A DNA stretch of 64,000 nucleotides, from positions 62,001 through 126,000 of the forward strand of contig NZ_NPKH01000024.1 of NCBI RefSeq assembly GCF_002284535.1. The letters are read 5' to 3'. Of this stretch, positions 6,075-15,092 are shown piece after piece. The first letter of the stretch is position 1. The number at the start of each line of letters is the position of its first letter. The notes under the pieces are model-generated. The model worked only from the letters and a program-made list of their open reading frames with translations, searched no databases and was not told the origin of the DNA. Origin of the DNA: Mesorhizobium wenxiniae. GTDB taxonomy: Bacteria; Pseudomonadota; Alphaproteobacteria; Rhizobiales; Rhizobiaceae. The translations under genes and the position numbers were made by a program.

Positions 6075-8789
6075 ATGGAACCCAGCCTAGCCCGCTATAT
6101 CTGGACGCACACCAAGAAGCAGCAGCTCTGGATATTGATGATCGTCGTGCTTTCGATGATCCCGTATTTCATGTCCTTCGACCTGCCGAAGCTGATCATC
6201 AACGGCCCGATCCAAGGTAGCGGCTTCGAGCAACCGGGCGCGACCCAGCCATTCATGAGGCTGCACTATAACCTGCCGTTCATCGGAGAGGTCCAGTTCT
6301 TCTCCGGTTTTCAGCTCGACCGCAAGGCGACGCTGTTTGCCCTGAGCCTTGTGTTCCTCTTGCTAGTCGTCATCAACGGCCTGTTCAAACTCTACATCAA
6401 CACCTACAAGGGCCGCCTCGGCGAACGCATGCTGCGGCGTATCCGCTTCGATCTGGTGGATCGTGTGCTGCGGTTTCCACCGTTTTACTTCAAGCGAGTG
6501 AAATCCGCCGAAGTGGCGACCATGGTGAAGGACGAGGTGGAGCCGCTGGGCGGCTTCATCGGCGATGCCTTCGTGCAGCCGGTGCTGCTCGGCGGCCAGG
6601 CGCTGACGGCCATGCTGTTCATCGTGGTCCAGAACTTCTGGCTCGGAATGATAGCGGTCGTGATCGTGGCGATCCAGATCGTGCTCATCCCGCGAATGCG
6701 GCGGCGGCTGATTGTGCTCGGGCGCGAACGGCAGTTGACGGCGCGCGCGCTTTCGGGCCGGGTTGGCGAAATCGTCGACGGGATTGGCGCGGTTCACGTC
6801 CACGACACATCAAACTACGAGCGCGCCGACATAGCTGCCCGGCTCGGGCTCATCTTCAAGATCCGCTTCGATCTTTACCAATGGAAATTCATGGTGAAGT
6901 TCCTCAACAATTTTCTCGCGCAGGTCACGCCCTTTCTGTTCTACATGATCGGCGGGTATCTGGTCATCCAGGGGCGGCTGGACGTCGGCCAGCTCGTGGC
7001 CGTGATCAGCGCCTATAAGGAACTGCCCGGACCGATGAAGGAACTGATCGACTGGGATCAGGCGCGGCAGGATATCCAGGTCAAATATCAGCAGGTCGTT
7101 GAACAATTCACCGTCGATGGTCTCATTGCGCCGAGAATCGGGGCATTGACGATCGACGATCCCGAACCGATGACCAAACCCCTGTCCGCGATCGGTCTGT
7201 CCATAGCAGACGATGGCGGTGGAATGCTCCTCGACCGTATCTCCCTGCAGGTCAAGCCGGGTGAGACGGTGGCGCTGGTTAGTACCGCAACAGGTGGAGC
7301 CGAGGCGCTTGCAGAAGCCTTCGCGCGGCTGAACTGGCCGGACAGCGGAAGGGTCGCTTCGGGCGCCGACGATCTGCTTGAACTCCCCGAAGCAGTGACC
7401 GGCCGGCGCATGTCCTATGCCTCGTCGGATGTTTTCCTGTTCCAGGCAAGCCTCCGCGATAACCTGCTCTACGGGTTGAAGCATGCGCCGCTGACATCGG
7501 TGCCTTATGACGGTGCTGCGGCAGACCAGCACCGCTGGAACATCCACGAGGCGCGCCGGTCGGGCAATCCGGATCTGGATATCCACAGCGACTGGATCAA
7601 CTATGCTTCCGCTGGCGCTACCGGCCCGCACGACCTCTTTGAAGCCGTGCGCCGGGTGCTCGACGCGGTTGTTCTGTCGCGCGATATTCTGGATCTTGGC
7701 TTGCGCTCTTCGGCCGACCTGACGCGTCACACGGAGCTTGCCAGGCGGATCGTCGAACTGCGTGCGGCGCTGCGAACCCGGCTGGAACACGAAGGGCTGA
7801 GCGAACTGGTGGTTCCTTTCGAACCGGGCGCCTACAACAAGGAAGCAACGATTGGCCAAAACCTGCTCTTCGGCGCTGCCGCCGGGCCCGAACTGGCCGA
7901 CAGGGCTCTGGCGGCCAATCCCTATTTTGCTTCTGTGCTGAGGCAAGCCGGCCTCGACCGCACGCTCTACGAAATGGGCATGGAGATCGCCGAACAGGCG
8001 ATCGAGCTGTTTGCCGACCTGCCGCCCGATCACCAGTTCTTCCAGCAGCTCGCCTTCATGAGCGCCGAGGAGATACCCGCCTACGAAACCTTGCTGCAAC
8101 GGCTCAAGAACCGTCCCCACGAGGCGGTTTCGGAGAGCGACCGCGCCATGATTGTCACCTTGAGCTTTGCCTATATCGAGCCCCGGTACCGCTTCGGCCT
8201 GCTGAGCGACGAGCTGATGAGCAAGATCGTCGCTGCACGCAACCTGTTCTACGAAAACCTGCCGCCCGAGCTGCAAAATGCGATCGAACGGTATGATCCT
8301 GCAAAATACATAGCCGCGGCCACCGTCATGGATAATGTCCTGTTCGGGCGTGTGGGCAACAACCATCCCGACGCGCCGGACCGCATACGCTCCATCGTCT
8401 ATGACATTCTTGACGAACTTGGGCTTTATGCCGAACTTCTGGATGTCGGCCTGGACTTCAATGTCGGCTCCGGCGGCAGGCGGCTGACCGGTGGACAGCG
8501 ACAGAAGCTCGATGTTGCCCGGGCCCTGCTCAAGCGTCCTGATTTTCTCATTCTCAACCGGCCGCTGTCGGCGCTCGACCAGCGCATGCAGGATAAGGTG
8601 CTGCGAAACGTGCTCGAGGATGCCAGGCGCGACGGCCATTCGCCGGCAATTGTGTGGGTCGTGACGAATCCGGCGATGGGGATGATGTTCGATCGCGTTA
8701 TCGTCTTCGACTCGGGCAAATTGGTGGAAGACGGAACACCCGAGACACTTTTGGCAGGGAACGGTATATTCAAGGAACTGCTGTCATAG
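6075..8789 (+). CDS. ABC exporter-like protein with degenerate ATPase site and ~300-residue insert
   Basis: A 904-residue protein with an N-terminal exporter-type membrane domain (hydrophobic segments near residues 20-40, 95-115, 185-225 and 280-310) and a C-terminal ABC domain. The nucleotide-binding motifs are altered. Walker A reads STATGGAEA at 403-411, with Ala409 in place of Lys. Walker B reads FLILNRP with Asn828 and Arg829 in place of Asp and the catalytic Glu. The switch His is Asn865. Only the signature LTGGQ at 804-808 is intact. About 300 extra residues lie between the Q-loop region and the signature, and a DNLLYG-like motif occurs at 462-467, 595-600 and 753-758. The protein probably cannot hydrolyse ATP alone; it may be a scaffold or need an unlinked partner. 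It lies upstream of the cNMP-binding and MBL genes, same strand. Confidence 0.8.
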   Translation: MEPSLARYIWTHTKKQQLWILMIVVLSMIPYFMSFDLPKLIINGPIQGSGFEQPGATQPFMRLHYNLPFIGEVQFFSGFQLDRKATLFALSLVFLLLVVINGLFKLYINTYKGRLGERMLRRIRFDLVDRVLRFPPFYFKRVKSAEVATMVKDEVEPLGGFIGDAFVQPVLLGGQALTAMLFIVVQNFWLGMIAVVIVAIQIVLIPRMRRRLIVLGRERQLTARALSGRVGEIVDGIGAVHVHDTSNYERADIAARLGLIFKIRFDLYQWKFMVKFLNNFLAQVTPFLFYMIGGYLVIQGRLDVGQLVAVISAYKELPGPMKELIDWDQARQDIQVKYQQVVEQFTVDGLIAPRIGALTIDDPEPMTKPLSAIGLSIADDGGGMLLDRISLQVKPGETVALVSTATGGAEALAEAFARLNWPDSGRVASGADDLLELPEAVTGRRMSYASSDVFLFQASLRDNLLYGLKHAPLTSVPYDGAAADQHRWNIHEARRSGNPDLDIHSDWINYASAGATGPHDLFEAVRRVLDAVVLSRDILDLGLRSSADLTRHTELARRIVELRAALRTRLEHEGLSELVVPFEPGAYNKEATIGQNLLFGAAAGPELADRALAANPYFASVLRQAGLDRTLYEMGMEIAEQAIELFADLPPDHQFFQQLAFMSAEEIPAYETLLQRLKNRPHEAVSESDRAMIVTLSFAYIEPRYRFGLLSDELMSKIVAARNLFYENLPPELQNAIERYDPAKYIAAATVMDNVLFGRVGNNHPDAPDRIRSIVYDILDELGLYAELLDVGLDFNVGSGGRRLTGGQRQKLDVARALLKRPDFLILNRPLSALDQRMQDKVLRNVLEDARRDGHSPAIVWVVTNPAMGMMFDRVIVFDSGKLVEDGTPETLLAGNGIFKELLS

Positions 8790-9092
8790 AGCAACGGACA
8801 TTCAGATGGGATCATTCTGCCGGTGCGAATTTGCTGCAAGACCAAGGCATTCGGCAAAGGGCGTAGCGGGACTGCATCCGCGCCGAAAACCGAAGGATTT
8901 GCCGCAAATTCACCCGGCTCTTCGGGTTCCGGCTGGCGAAGCCCATTTTGTCAGCGGCATCGCCCGATCGCTCGACATCGGGCTTGCCACCTTTCGCGTG
9001 GTTCGTCTCGCCATCCCGGAAACAGAATTGATTCCATCTGGGCGACCGTTGCTCTAGTCTGGCACACGCGAATTTTGGGAAGGTTTGCGACA
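8790..9092. other. Intergenic region, no gene seen
   Basis: About 300 bases between the ABC-like gene and the cNMP-binding gene. The frame of the downstream gene is open through part of it, but the translation is rich in Arg, Ser and Pro and does not resemble protein. GTTGCTCTAGTCTGGCA near 9049 recurs almost exactly near 16699, upstream of the peptide-transporter gene; both may be fragments of a REP-like repeat or a shared promoter element. Confidence 0.5.
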
Positions 9093-9542
9093 ATGCTGCT
9101 CAAGGACGAAGTTGGAATGCTGCAACGCGTTCCCTTGTTCTCTGCCATCGAGCCGACAAAGCTCAAGCTGCTTGCGTTCACATCCGATCGTGTGAGCTAC
9201 AGTGCCGGCCAGATCCTTTTCCGGCAGGGCGACGAGGGAGACGCCGCCTATGTCATCCTTTCAGGCAGGGCGGATATCCTGGTCGATTCCGACAGCGGAC
9301 CGATAAAAGTTGCCGAACTGGAGCCAAATTCGATTGTTGGCGAGATCGCCATATTGTGCAACAGCTCCCGCACGGCCACCGTCAGAGCGGCAAGTCCGCT
9401 GGAAGCGTTGAGAATCAGCAAGGATCATTTCCTGAGGCTTATGAAGGAGTTCCCGGAAATGACCATCGAGATATTGAGGGTTCTTGCCGATCGCCTAAGC
9501 CATACGACCGCGGATCTGATCGATGCACGAAGCGCCAAATAA
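9093..9542 (+). CDS. Cyclic-nucleotide-binding (Crp-type) domain protein without DNA-binding domain
   Basis: A 149-residue protein that is essentially one cNMP-binding beta-roll. It starts with MLQRVPLFSAIEPTKL, continues with the RQGDEGDAAYVILSG turn, and has the phosphate-binding cassette GEIAIL...SRTATV with Glu84 and Arg93 in the positions that hold the cyclic phosphate and ribose. It ends with two helices (IEILRVLADRLSHTT) and no helix-turn-helix, so it should act through protein contact rather than as a transcription factor. ATG 9093 is chosen because homology begins there. In a window with several cyclases this is the only visible stand-alone cNMP receptor, which makes it a candidate effector for the adjacent ABC-like protein or MBL hydrolase. 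Confidence 0.85.
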   Translation: MLLKDEVGMLQRVPLFSAIEPTKLKLLAFTSDRVSYSAGQILFRQGDEGDAAYVILSGRADILVDSDSGPIKVAELEPNSIVGEIAILCNSSRTATVRAASPLEALRISKDHFLRLMKEFPEMTIEILRVLADRLSHTTADLIDARSAK

Positions 9543-9676
9543 CGGATGACGTCCGCTCGATCCTCGCCGTCGTGATGGCACCGGCCTCTTGCTGAGAAGG
9601 TCACCCGGGAAAACCTGTCTCGCCTAGCAGCAGTTGTTTGGCTACGATGGGCGACGGGGGACTGCGAAGGGGTAGC

Positions 9677-10531
9677 ATGGACGACGACGTTTTCCTGGTC
9701 AGGTTTTGGGGCGTGCGCGGCAGCATTTCGGTATCGGGGCCAGAATTCTCTCGCTATGGCGGCAACACAATCTGCATTGAGATGCGATGCGGTAAGCATA
9801 CGCTTTTATTCGACGCAGGCTCTGGCCTACGACCTGCCGGCGGGGCGCTTCAGGCTCTGGGCGTGACCGATTTCGACCTGCTTTTCACCCATTGCCATTA
9901 CGATCACATCATCGGGTTGCCGTCTTTTGCGCCGATCTATGACCGGAGCGTTAAGGTTACGCTTTGGTCCGGGCATCTTGCAGGACACATGACGACCCGG
10001 CAAATGGTCGATAAGTTCATGCGGCCGCCATGGTTTCCGATGAAACTGGAGTTCTGCAAGGCAAGGCTCGACTATCGCGATTTCGTATCCGGAGACGTGC
10101 TTCGGCCGCGCGAAGGGGTGGTGGTCCGAACCGGCAGTCTTACCCATCCGGGTGGCTGCATAGGCTACCGGGTCGAATGGGGCGGCCGCGTCGTGGCGGT
10201 GATAACAGACACTGAGCACGAGCCGAACAAACTCGATCAGGCGGTGCTCGGCCTGATTGAAGATGCCGACCTCGTCGTTTACGATTGCACCTACACCGAG
10301 GAGGAAATGGAACGCCGCCGCGGTTACGGGCACTCGACATGGCAACAGGGCGCCAAGCTCTGTGAGGCGGCCGGTGCGCGCGGGCTTGCGCTGTTTCACC
10401 ACGATCCGACACGCACCGACGAGGAACTGGACGAGATCGAGAAACTGGCCAAAGACAGGTTTGCCGGCGCTTTTGCCGCGCGGGATGGCCAGACGCTCAC
10501 ATTTCCAGTCTCATTGCACAAAAAGCGCTGA
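9677..10531 (+). CDS. MBL-fold metallo-hydrolase (PhnP/COG1235-like)
   Basis: A 284-residue metallo-beta-lactamase-fold hydrolase. The metal-binding motif is His72-x-His74-x-Asp76-His77 (THCHYDHIIG). Further ligands are likely in the LTHPGG segment, in ITDTEH and in LFHHDPTR. The N-terminal FWGVRGSISVSG and the later GYGHSTWQQ are typical of PhnP-like phosphodiesterases and of MBL proteins found near signalling genes. ATG 9677 has AAGGGG just upstream; an in-frame ATG at 9647 is less likely. The neighbouring cNMP receptor and nearby cyclases raise the possibility of a cyclic-nucleotide phosphodiesterase, but the family covers many phosphodiester substrates. Confidence 0.85.
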   Translation: MDDDVFLVRFWGVRGSISVSGPEFSRYGGNTICIEMRCGKHTLLFDAGSGLRPAGGALQALGVTDFDLLFTHCHYDHIIGLPSFAPIYDRSVKVTLWSGHLAGHMTTRQMVDKFMRPPWFPMKLEFCKARLDYRDFVSGDVLRPREGVVVRTGSLTHPGGCIGYRVEWGGRVVAVITDTEHEPNKLDQAVLGLIEDADLVVYDCTYTEEEMERRRGYGHSTWQQGAKLCEAAGARGLALFHHDPTRTDEELDEIEKLAKDRFAGAFAARDGQTLTFPVSLHKKR

Positions 10532-10532
10532 G

Positions 10533-11297
10533 CTATTTTCCTCTACCGGCGCTGCGCCCGATCAGTGTCCTGATCGGAAGCCATGCGCAGGCTTCACTCT
10601 GTGCTGTGACTGTGAATAGCCGTTCGAGGAAAAGCCAGGCCGATTCATCATGTACGAGATGGTGGGTGAGCAGGCCGACCGGTTCGCCGCCGTCGAATGC
10701 ACGCTGCAATTGCGCGATGATAGCCTGAACCAATAGGCCATAATCGCGGCAGCCGCGCGTGCCATGCCAGTCCATGATGTCGACATTGCTGTTGATGACC
10801 GCCAGTGAAGCCGGCTTCGGCGGCCCATAGACCGACAATGCCGCAAATCCTATCGATCCAAGGTCGGATACCAAGCCGGCGTCGATCCTGTTCCAGGGTG
10901 GCACCAGCATCGGAACGGCACGTGCGCCGTGCAGGCCGGTTACGTGCGACAGCCCGCGAGCCAGATCATCGAGCACCACCTCACGCGGCCGATGCGCGCC
11001 GAGCTCCTGCTTTTTCTGGTCCTCGGGCGCATGATTTCGGTGCGTCCAACCATGGATGGCGACCGTGGCATGCGGCGCCTCGTCAAGCCGGGCGACAAGC
11101 TTCTCACCAGTCAGGGCCGGAATGACGGCCAGAGTGACCGGAACCGCGAATTCACCGGTGAGGTCGAGCAGCCGATCAAGCGCCGGCGTCGGCTCCACGG
11201 CGTCATCGTCACGCAGCCAGAACTCTGCCTTACGGTCCGCCCGTTGCCGGCACGCCAGTTCTTCCACCAAGGGCTGCCAGATCTGATCGGATGTCAT
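10533..11297 (-). CDS. Polysaccharide deacetylase-family protein
   Basis: A 254-residue protein with the NodB-type deacetylase fold. The aspartate motif appears as FWLRDDDAVEP near residue 28, the metal-binding motif as IHGWTHRNH near residue 81, and the catalytic arginine/proline segment as MLVPPWNRI. Such enzymes remove N- or O-acetyl groups from sugars. No signal peptide is visible, so it may act in the cytoplasm or belong to the divergent subgroup that accompanies glycosyltransferases. The start ATG overlaps the stop of the upstream glycosyltransferase gene at 11294-11297, so the two form an operon on the minus strand. Confidence 0.83.
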   Translation of the reverse strand: MTSDQIWQPLVEELACRQRADRKAEFWLRDDDAVEPTPALDRLLDLTGEFAVPVTLAVIPALTGEKLVARLDEAPHATVAIHGWTHRNHAPEDQKKQELGAHRPREVVLDDLARGLSHVTGLHGARAVPMLVPPWNRIDAGLVSDLGSIGFAALSVYGPPKPASLAVINSNVDIMDWHGTRGCRDYGLLVQAIIAQLQRAFDGGEPVGLLTHHLVHDESAWLFLERLFTVTAQSEACAWLPIRTLIGRSAGRGK

Positions 11298-12382
11298 GAA
11301 ACCGGGATCCTCGCAAGAAGTTCGCCCAGACGCGCCGCTGCAACACCGAGGGAGCGTTCTTCGAGGATGAAACGTCTGGCTTCCGCGGCCATGATGGTTC
11401 TTTCGTCGTTACGGGCCAGAAGCCTTTCAATGGCAGATGCGAACGCCGCCACATCGCCCGCCGGGGTGAGAAACCCGGTCTGGCCATCCCGCACGACCTC
11501 CGGCACGCCGGCGATGTCCTGAGCCACCACCGGAAGACCGGCGGCCTGTGCTTCAAGATAGGCAACACCATAGGCCTCGCCGTAACCCGGCCAGACGTAA
11601 ATTCCCCCACCGTAGAGGACGTCCGGCACGGCGGCTGGCTCAATCGCGCCAAGCCATTCGATACGGTCGGCGGGCAAGCCGGCGAATTGCGCTTTGATCT
11701 CGTCACGGGCAGGCCCATCCCCGACCACCGACATGGTCCAGGGCAGGTGGCCGATCGGACCGAGCGCCTGCGCCAGCATGCGATAGCTTTCGACTTTGTC
11801 GCCCGGGCGCATCATGGCGACGGTAACGAGGCGCGTCGGACAACCCCTTGCCGGCATTTCCCCGAATACCGATGTGTCGATGAAGGGCGAAAGCATACCG
11901 AGAGCGGCGTCGGGAATCGCATCCATCAGTCCCTGACGATCCCTTAGCGTGAAGCAGATGTTCAGCGCTGCCTGTTCGACGGCTCGCGCCACCAACGCTT
12001 GGGTATCGCCCCACAAACCGACGTTGCGCCGCCTCGAATAGGAGGCTTCCGCTGTCACATAGGGGATAGCAAAGGCCGACGCCAGCTCGGGTCCGATCAG
12101 GTCGGGCGCCTTGTAATAGGGATGATAGGAGAACCAGAGATCGGGCTTGCCGTCACGATCCCAAAGCCTTGTCAGCCGCGCGGCTTCCTCTCGGGCCTCG
12201 ATCTTGAGCGCAGCGAAACTTTTCGACTCCGGTTCGCGTAGATAGAAGCGCAATTCGGATACTAGTTCGACGCTATGCCCTCCATGCTCCAGCGCCTTGA
12301 CCAGCATCCGTGCCATCTGGCGGTCGCCGGAGGCAACGGGATGATTGGGCGACTTCAGCGGCGCGTAGAAGGCAATTCGCAT
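11294..12382 (-). CDS. Family 4 glycosyltransferase
   Basis: A 362-residue GT-B enzyme. It starts MRIAFYAPLKSPNHPVASGDR, the acceptor loop of GT4 enzymes. In the C-terminal half it has the donor-site segment EAYGVAYLE, an exact Glu-x7-Glu motif, followed by GLPVVAQDIAGVPEVV. It is the first gene of a two-gene minus-strand operon with the deacetylase at 10533. The pair would allow addition and trimming of an acetylated sugar in the same glycan. Donor sugar not assignable. Confidence 0.88.
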   Translation of the reverse strand: MRIAFYAPLKSPNHPVASGDRQMARMLVKALEHGGHSVELVSELRFYLREPESKSFAALKIEAREEAARLTRLWDRDGKPDLWFSYHPYYKAPDLIGPELASAFAIPYVTAEASYSRRRNVGLWGDTQALVARAVEQAALNICFTLRDRQGLMDAIPDAALGMLSPFIDTSVFGEMPARGCPTRLVTVAMMRPGDKVESYRMLAQALGPIGHLPWTMSVVGDGPARDEIKAQFAGLPADRIEWLGAIEPAAVPDVLYGGGIYVWPGYGEAYGVAYLEAQAAGLPVVAQDIAGVPEVVRDGQTGFLTPAGDVAAFASAIERLLARNDERTIMAAEARRFILEERSLGVAAARLGELLARIPVS

Positions 12383-12456
12383 CGCCGGACCCTATCATCG
12401 GAATGCCCGTGCAAGTCAATTTCGAAGCATGATCGACTTCACCCTCAAGCAGTGGA

Positions 12457-13635
12457 ATGTGCTATTTGATGCTCATGGAAACAGCTGCCGCGTCCGACCC
12501 GTTTGTCGCTTCCTTGCCGGTCTTCGCAAAGTTCGAAAGCGTTGCCGATATCGATAACTATCGGCCTCTCCCGGATGGCTGGGCGCTGGCCACCGCCGAC
12601 ATCGTCGGCTCGACCAAGGCGATCGGGGCTGGGCGCTATAAAACCGTCAATATGGCCGGCGCGAGCGTCATTTCGGCGCTGCTCAATGCGCTGGGTCGGC
12701 AAGATCTTCCCTTTGTCTTCGGCGGCGACGGCGCGCTCGTGGCGTTTCCCGGCTCGGCGCTGGAGATCACCCGCAACGCGCTGGCGGTTGTCCAGAGATG
12801 GGTGGCGGACGAACTGGACCTGACCTTGCGAGCCGCAATCGTGCCGATAAAGGATATAAGAGCGCAAGGCCTCGACGTTCGCGTGGCGAGGTTCCGGGCC
12901 TCCGAAGCGGTCTTCTATGCCATGTTCGCCGGCGGTGGCGGCAGTTGGGCGGAAGCCGAGATGAAAGCGGGGCGCTACCGCATCGATCCTGCGCCAGCCG
13001 GCGCGCGGCCGGATCTGACCGGCCTCTCCTGCCGCTGGGACCCGATCGAAGCCCGGCATGGCGAAATCGTCTCGATCATAGCCATACCGGGGGCGTCGCG
13101 CGACTTGCGCGGTTTTCAGTTTCTGGCTTCCGACATCATCGCTCTTGCCGGCAGGCAGGAACGCGATGGCCACCCGGTCCCGGTGAACGGGCCGGGCTTC
13201 AGTTTTCCGCCCGCCGGCCTCGATATCGAGGCGCGGGCCATGGCGCCGGCAGGATGGCGATGGCTGTCGAAGCTGTGGATATTGTTTCTGATGACGCTTA
13301 CGGCTGTCACCGACAGGTATGGCTGGACGATCGGCAGTTTCGATCCGAAGGTCTACAAACGCGACGTGGCCAGCAATTCGGATTTCCGGAAGTTCGACGA
13401 CGGCTTGAAGATGACCATCGACGTTGACGCGGATGTGTTGCAACGGATCGAGAACCGGCTGAAACAGGCGGAAGAGGCGGGCATCTGCAACTATGGCCTG
13501 CACCGCCAGAAATCGGCCTTGATGACATGCCTGGTCGCCTCGCCGCTGCAGCGCGACCACGTTCATTTCATCGATGGCGCCGCCGGCGGCTATGCGATGG
13601 CCGCCGCAAGCCTGAAGGCGAAGGTGCCGGTCTGA
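12457..13635 (+). CDS. DUF3095-family protein (class III cyclase-like)
   Basis: A 392-residue protein of the DUF3095 family, whose N-terminal half resembles class III nucleotidyl cyclase domains. ATADIVGSTKAI has the first metal-binding Asp and FVFGGDGALVAF the second. The rest lacks the usual Asn/Arg transition-state motif, and whether DUF3095 proteins make cyclic nucleotides is not settled. A hydrophobic stretch at about 271-290 (LWILFLMTLTAV) is too short to call a membrane segment with confidence. ATGs at 12457, 12469 and 12475 are in frame and none has a clear ribosome-binding site; the first is given. The gene is divergent from the glycosyltransferase at 12382. Confidence 0.8.
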   Translation: MCYLMLMETAAASDPFVASLPVFAKFESVADIDNYRPLPDGWALATADIVGSTKAIGAGRYKTVNMAGASVISALLNALGRQDLPFVFGGDGALVAFPGSALEITRNALAVVQRWVADELDLTLRAAIVPIKDIRAQGLDVRVARFRASEAVFYAMFAGGGGSWAEAEMKAGRYRIDPAPAGARPDLTGLSCRWDPIEARHGEIVSIIAIPGASRDLRGFQFLASDIIALAGRQERDGHPVPVNGPGFSFPPAGLDIEARAMAPAGWRWLSKLWILFLMTLTAVTDRYGWTIGSFDPKVYKRDVASNSDFRKFDDGLKMTIDVDADVLQRIENRLKQAEEAGICNYGLHRQKSALMTCLVASPLQRDHVHFIDGAAGGYAMAAASLKAKVPV

Positions 13636-13748
13636 CGACGGCTTGCGGAAATCGATTTTCCGCAATATGCCTCGGGGTTCTTGGGGAACCAGGTGAGCCT
13701 CGCAATGGGGAGCGGACGGCCTGTCCGAATTGAACGGAAAGCAGATTT

Positions 13749-15092
13749 TTGGACGCCTCACGATCGACATATGACCGTCTTCTGAACCGGATTTCGACGC
13801 GCGCCGCGCAAGTCGGCGTGATTGGACTGGGCTATGTCGGGTTGCCGCTGGCGGTTGCGATCGCACGCGGCGGCTTCCCGGTTTCCGGCTTCGACGTCGA
13901 AGCCCAGAAGGTCGAGAACCTGAACAACGGCCAATCCTACATTGAGGCGGTGACATCGACGGCCCTTGCCGGCCAGGTGGCGAGCGGACGGTTCCGCGCC
14001 ACTGCGGATTTTGCCGAACTGGCCGTCTGCGATGTCATCATCATCTGCGTTCCGACACCGCTGACGAAAAACCGTGAGCCGGACCTCTCCTTTGTCAGGA
14101 ACACGGCAGGCACCATCGCGAAGCATCTGCGTCTCGGCCAGCTGATCGTGCTGGAATCGACCACCTATCCCGGCACCACCGACGACGTGATCAAGCCCAT
14201 ACTGGAAGAAACCGGCTTGCAGTCGAAGATAGACTTCTTCCTCGGCTTCTCGCCCGAACGCGAGGATCCCGGCAATCGTAGCTTTGAAGTCGCGACGATC
14301 CCCAAGGTCGTGGCAGGCGACGGCATTGAAGCGGCGACGCTCGTGCAGGCTTTCTACCAGGGCGTGGTCAAGACCGTCGTTCCGGTTTCCACCACGGCGA
14401 CCGCCGAGGCGGTCAAGCTGACGGAAAACATCTTCCGCTCGGTCAACATAGCCCTGGTCAACGAGTTGAAGGTCGTGCTCGGTGCGATGGGCATCGACAT
14501 CTGGGAGGTGATCGAGGCGGCAAAGAGCAAGCCCTTCGGCTACATGCCTTTCTATCCTGGCCCCGGACTTGGCGGGCACTGCGTTCCGATCGATCCCTTC
14601 TACTTGACGTGGAAGGCGCGCGAATACGAACTGCCGACCCGCTTCATCGAACTGGCGGCAGAGATCAACACGGCCATGCCGCGTCATGTGGTCGATGAAC
14701 TGGCGAAGGCGCTGGACCGGCGCTGCGGCAAGGCGCTCAGCCGCTCGCGCATTCTCATCATCGGGCTCGCCTATAAGAAGAATGTGCCCGACATCCGCGA
14801 AAGCCCCTCATTGCGGCTCATTGAACTCATCGAGGAATGGGGCGGCAAGGCGGAATTCCACGATCCGCATGTTACCGAGATCCCGACCACACGGGAGCAT
14901 ATGGCGATCAAGGGGCGGCGCTCGGTCGAATTGACCGAGGCGGCCCTGAAGGATTTCGACGCTGTCGTCGTTGCAACCGACCACGAGGCGATCGACTATC
15001 AGGCGATCGCTGATCACGCTCTTCTGATCGTCGACACACGCAATGTTTTTGGCCGCCTCGGGCTAGCCCGAGAGACTGTGGTGAAGGCCTGA
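13749..15092 (+). CDS. Nucleotide-sugar 6-dehydrogenase (WbpA/WecC type)
   Basis: A 447-residue UDP-sugar dehydrogenase. It oxidises C6 of a UDP-hexose or UDP-HexNAc to a uronic acid with two NAD+. The N-terminal NAD-binding loop is GVIGLGYVGLPLA, the catalytic cysteine is Cys278 in GGHCVPIDPFYL, and the C-terminal domain has the LIIGLAYKKNVPDIRESP segment typical of the UDP-GlcNAc/UDP-ManNAc branch. Length fits that branch. The start is TTG 13749; the nearby ATG at 13770 is out of frame. It would supply an acidic sugar to the glycosyltransferases encoded nearby. Substrate (GlcNAc, ManNAc or Glc) is not decided by sequence alone. Confidence 0.9.
   Translation: MDASRSTYDRLLNRISTRAAQVGVIGLGYVGLPLAVAIARGGFPVSGFDVEAQKVENLNNGQSYIEAVTSTALAGQVASGRFRATADFAELAVCDVIIICVPTPLTKNREPDLSFVRNTAGTIAKHLRLGQLIVLESTTYPGTTDDVIKPILEETGLQSKIDFFLGFSPEREDPGNRSFEVATIPKVVAGDGIEAATLVQAFYQGVVKTVVPVSTTATAEAVKLTENIFRSVNIALVNELKVVLGAMGIDIWEVIEAAKSKPFGYMPFYPGPGLGGHCVPIDPFYLTWKAREYELPTRFIELAAEINTAMPRHVVDELAKALDRRCGKALSRSRILIIGLAYKKNVPDIRESPSLRLIELIEEWGGKAEFHDPHVTEIPTTREHMAIKGRRSVELTEAALKDFDAVVVATDHEAIDYQAIADHALLIVDTRNVFGRLGLARETVVKA

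Noticed and set aside
6810..8639. Long open frame on the minus strand (about 609 codons) opposite the ABC-like gene
   Set aside because: The translation is rich in Arg, Gln, His and Gly without domain character, and it mirrors the codon pattern of the plus-strand gene, which has clear ABC features.
12445..13956. 503-codon minus-strand frame opposite the DUF3095 and dehydrogenase genes
   Set aside because: It spans two unrelated plus-strand genes and the gap between them, with no recognisable domain.
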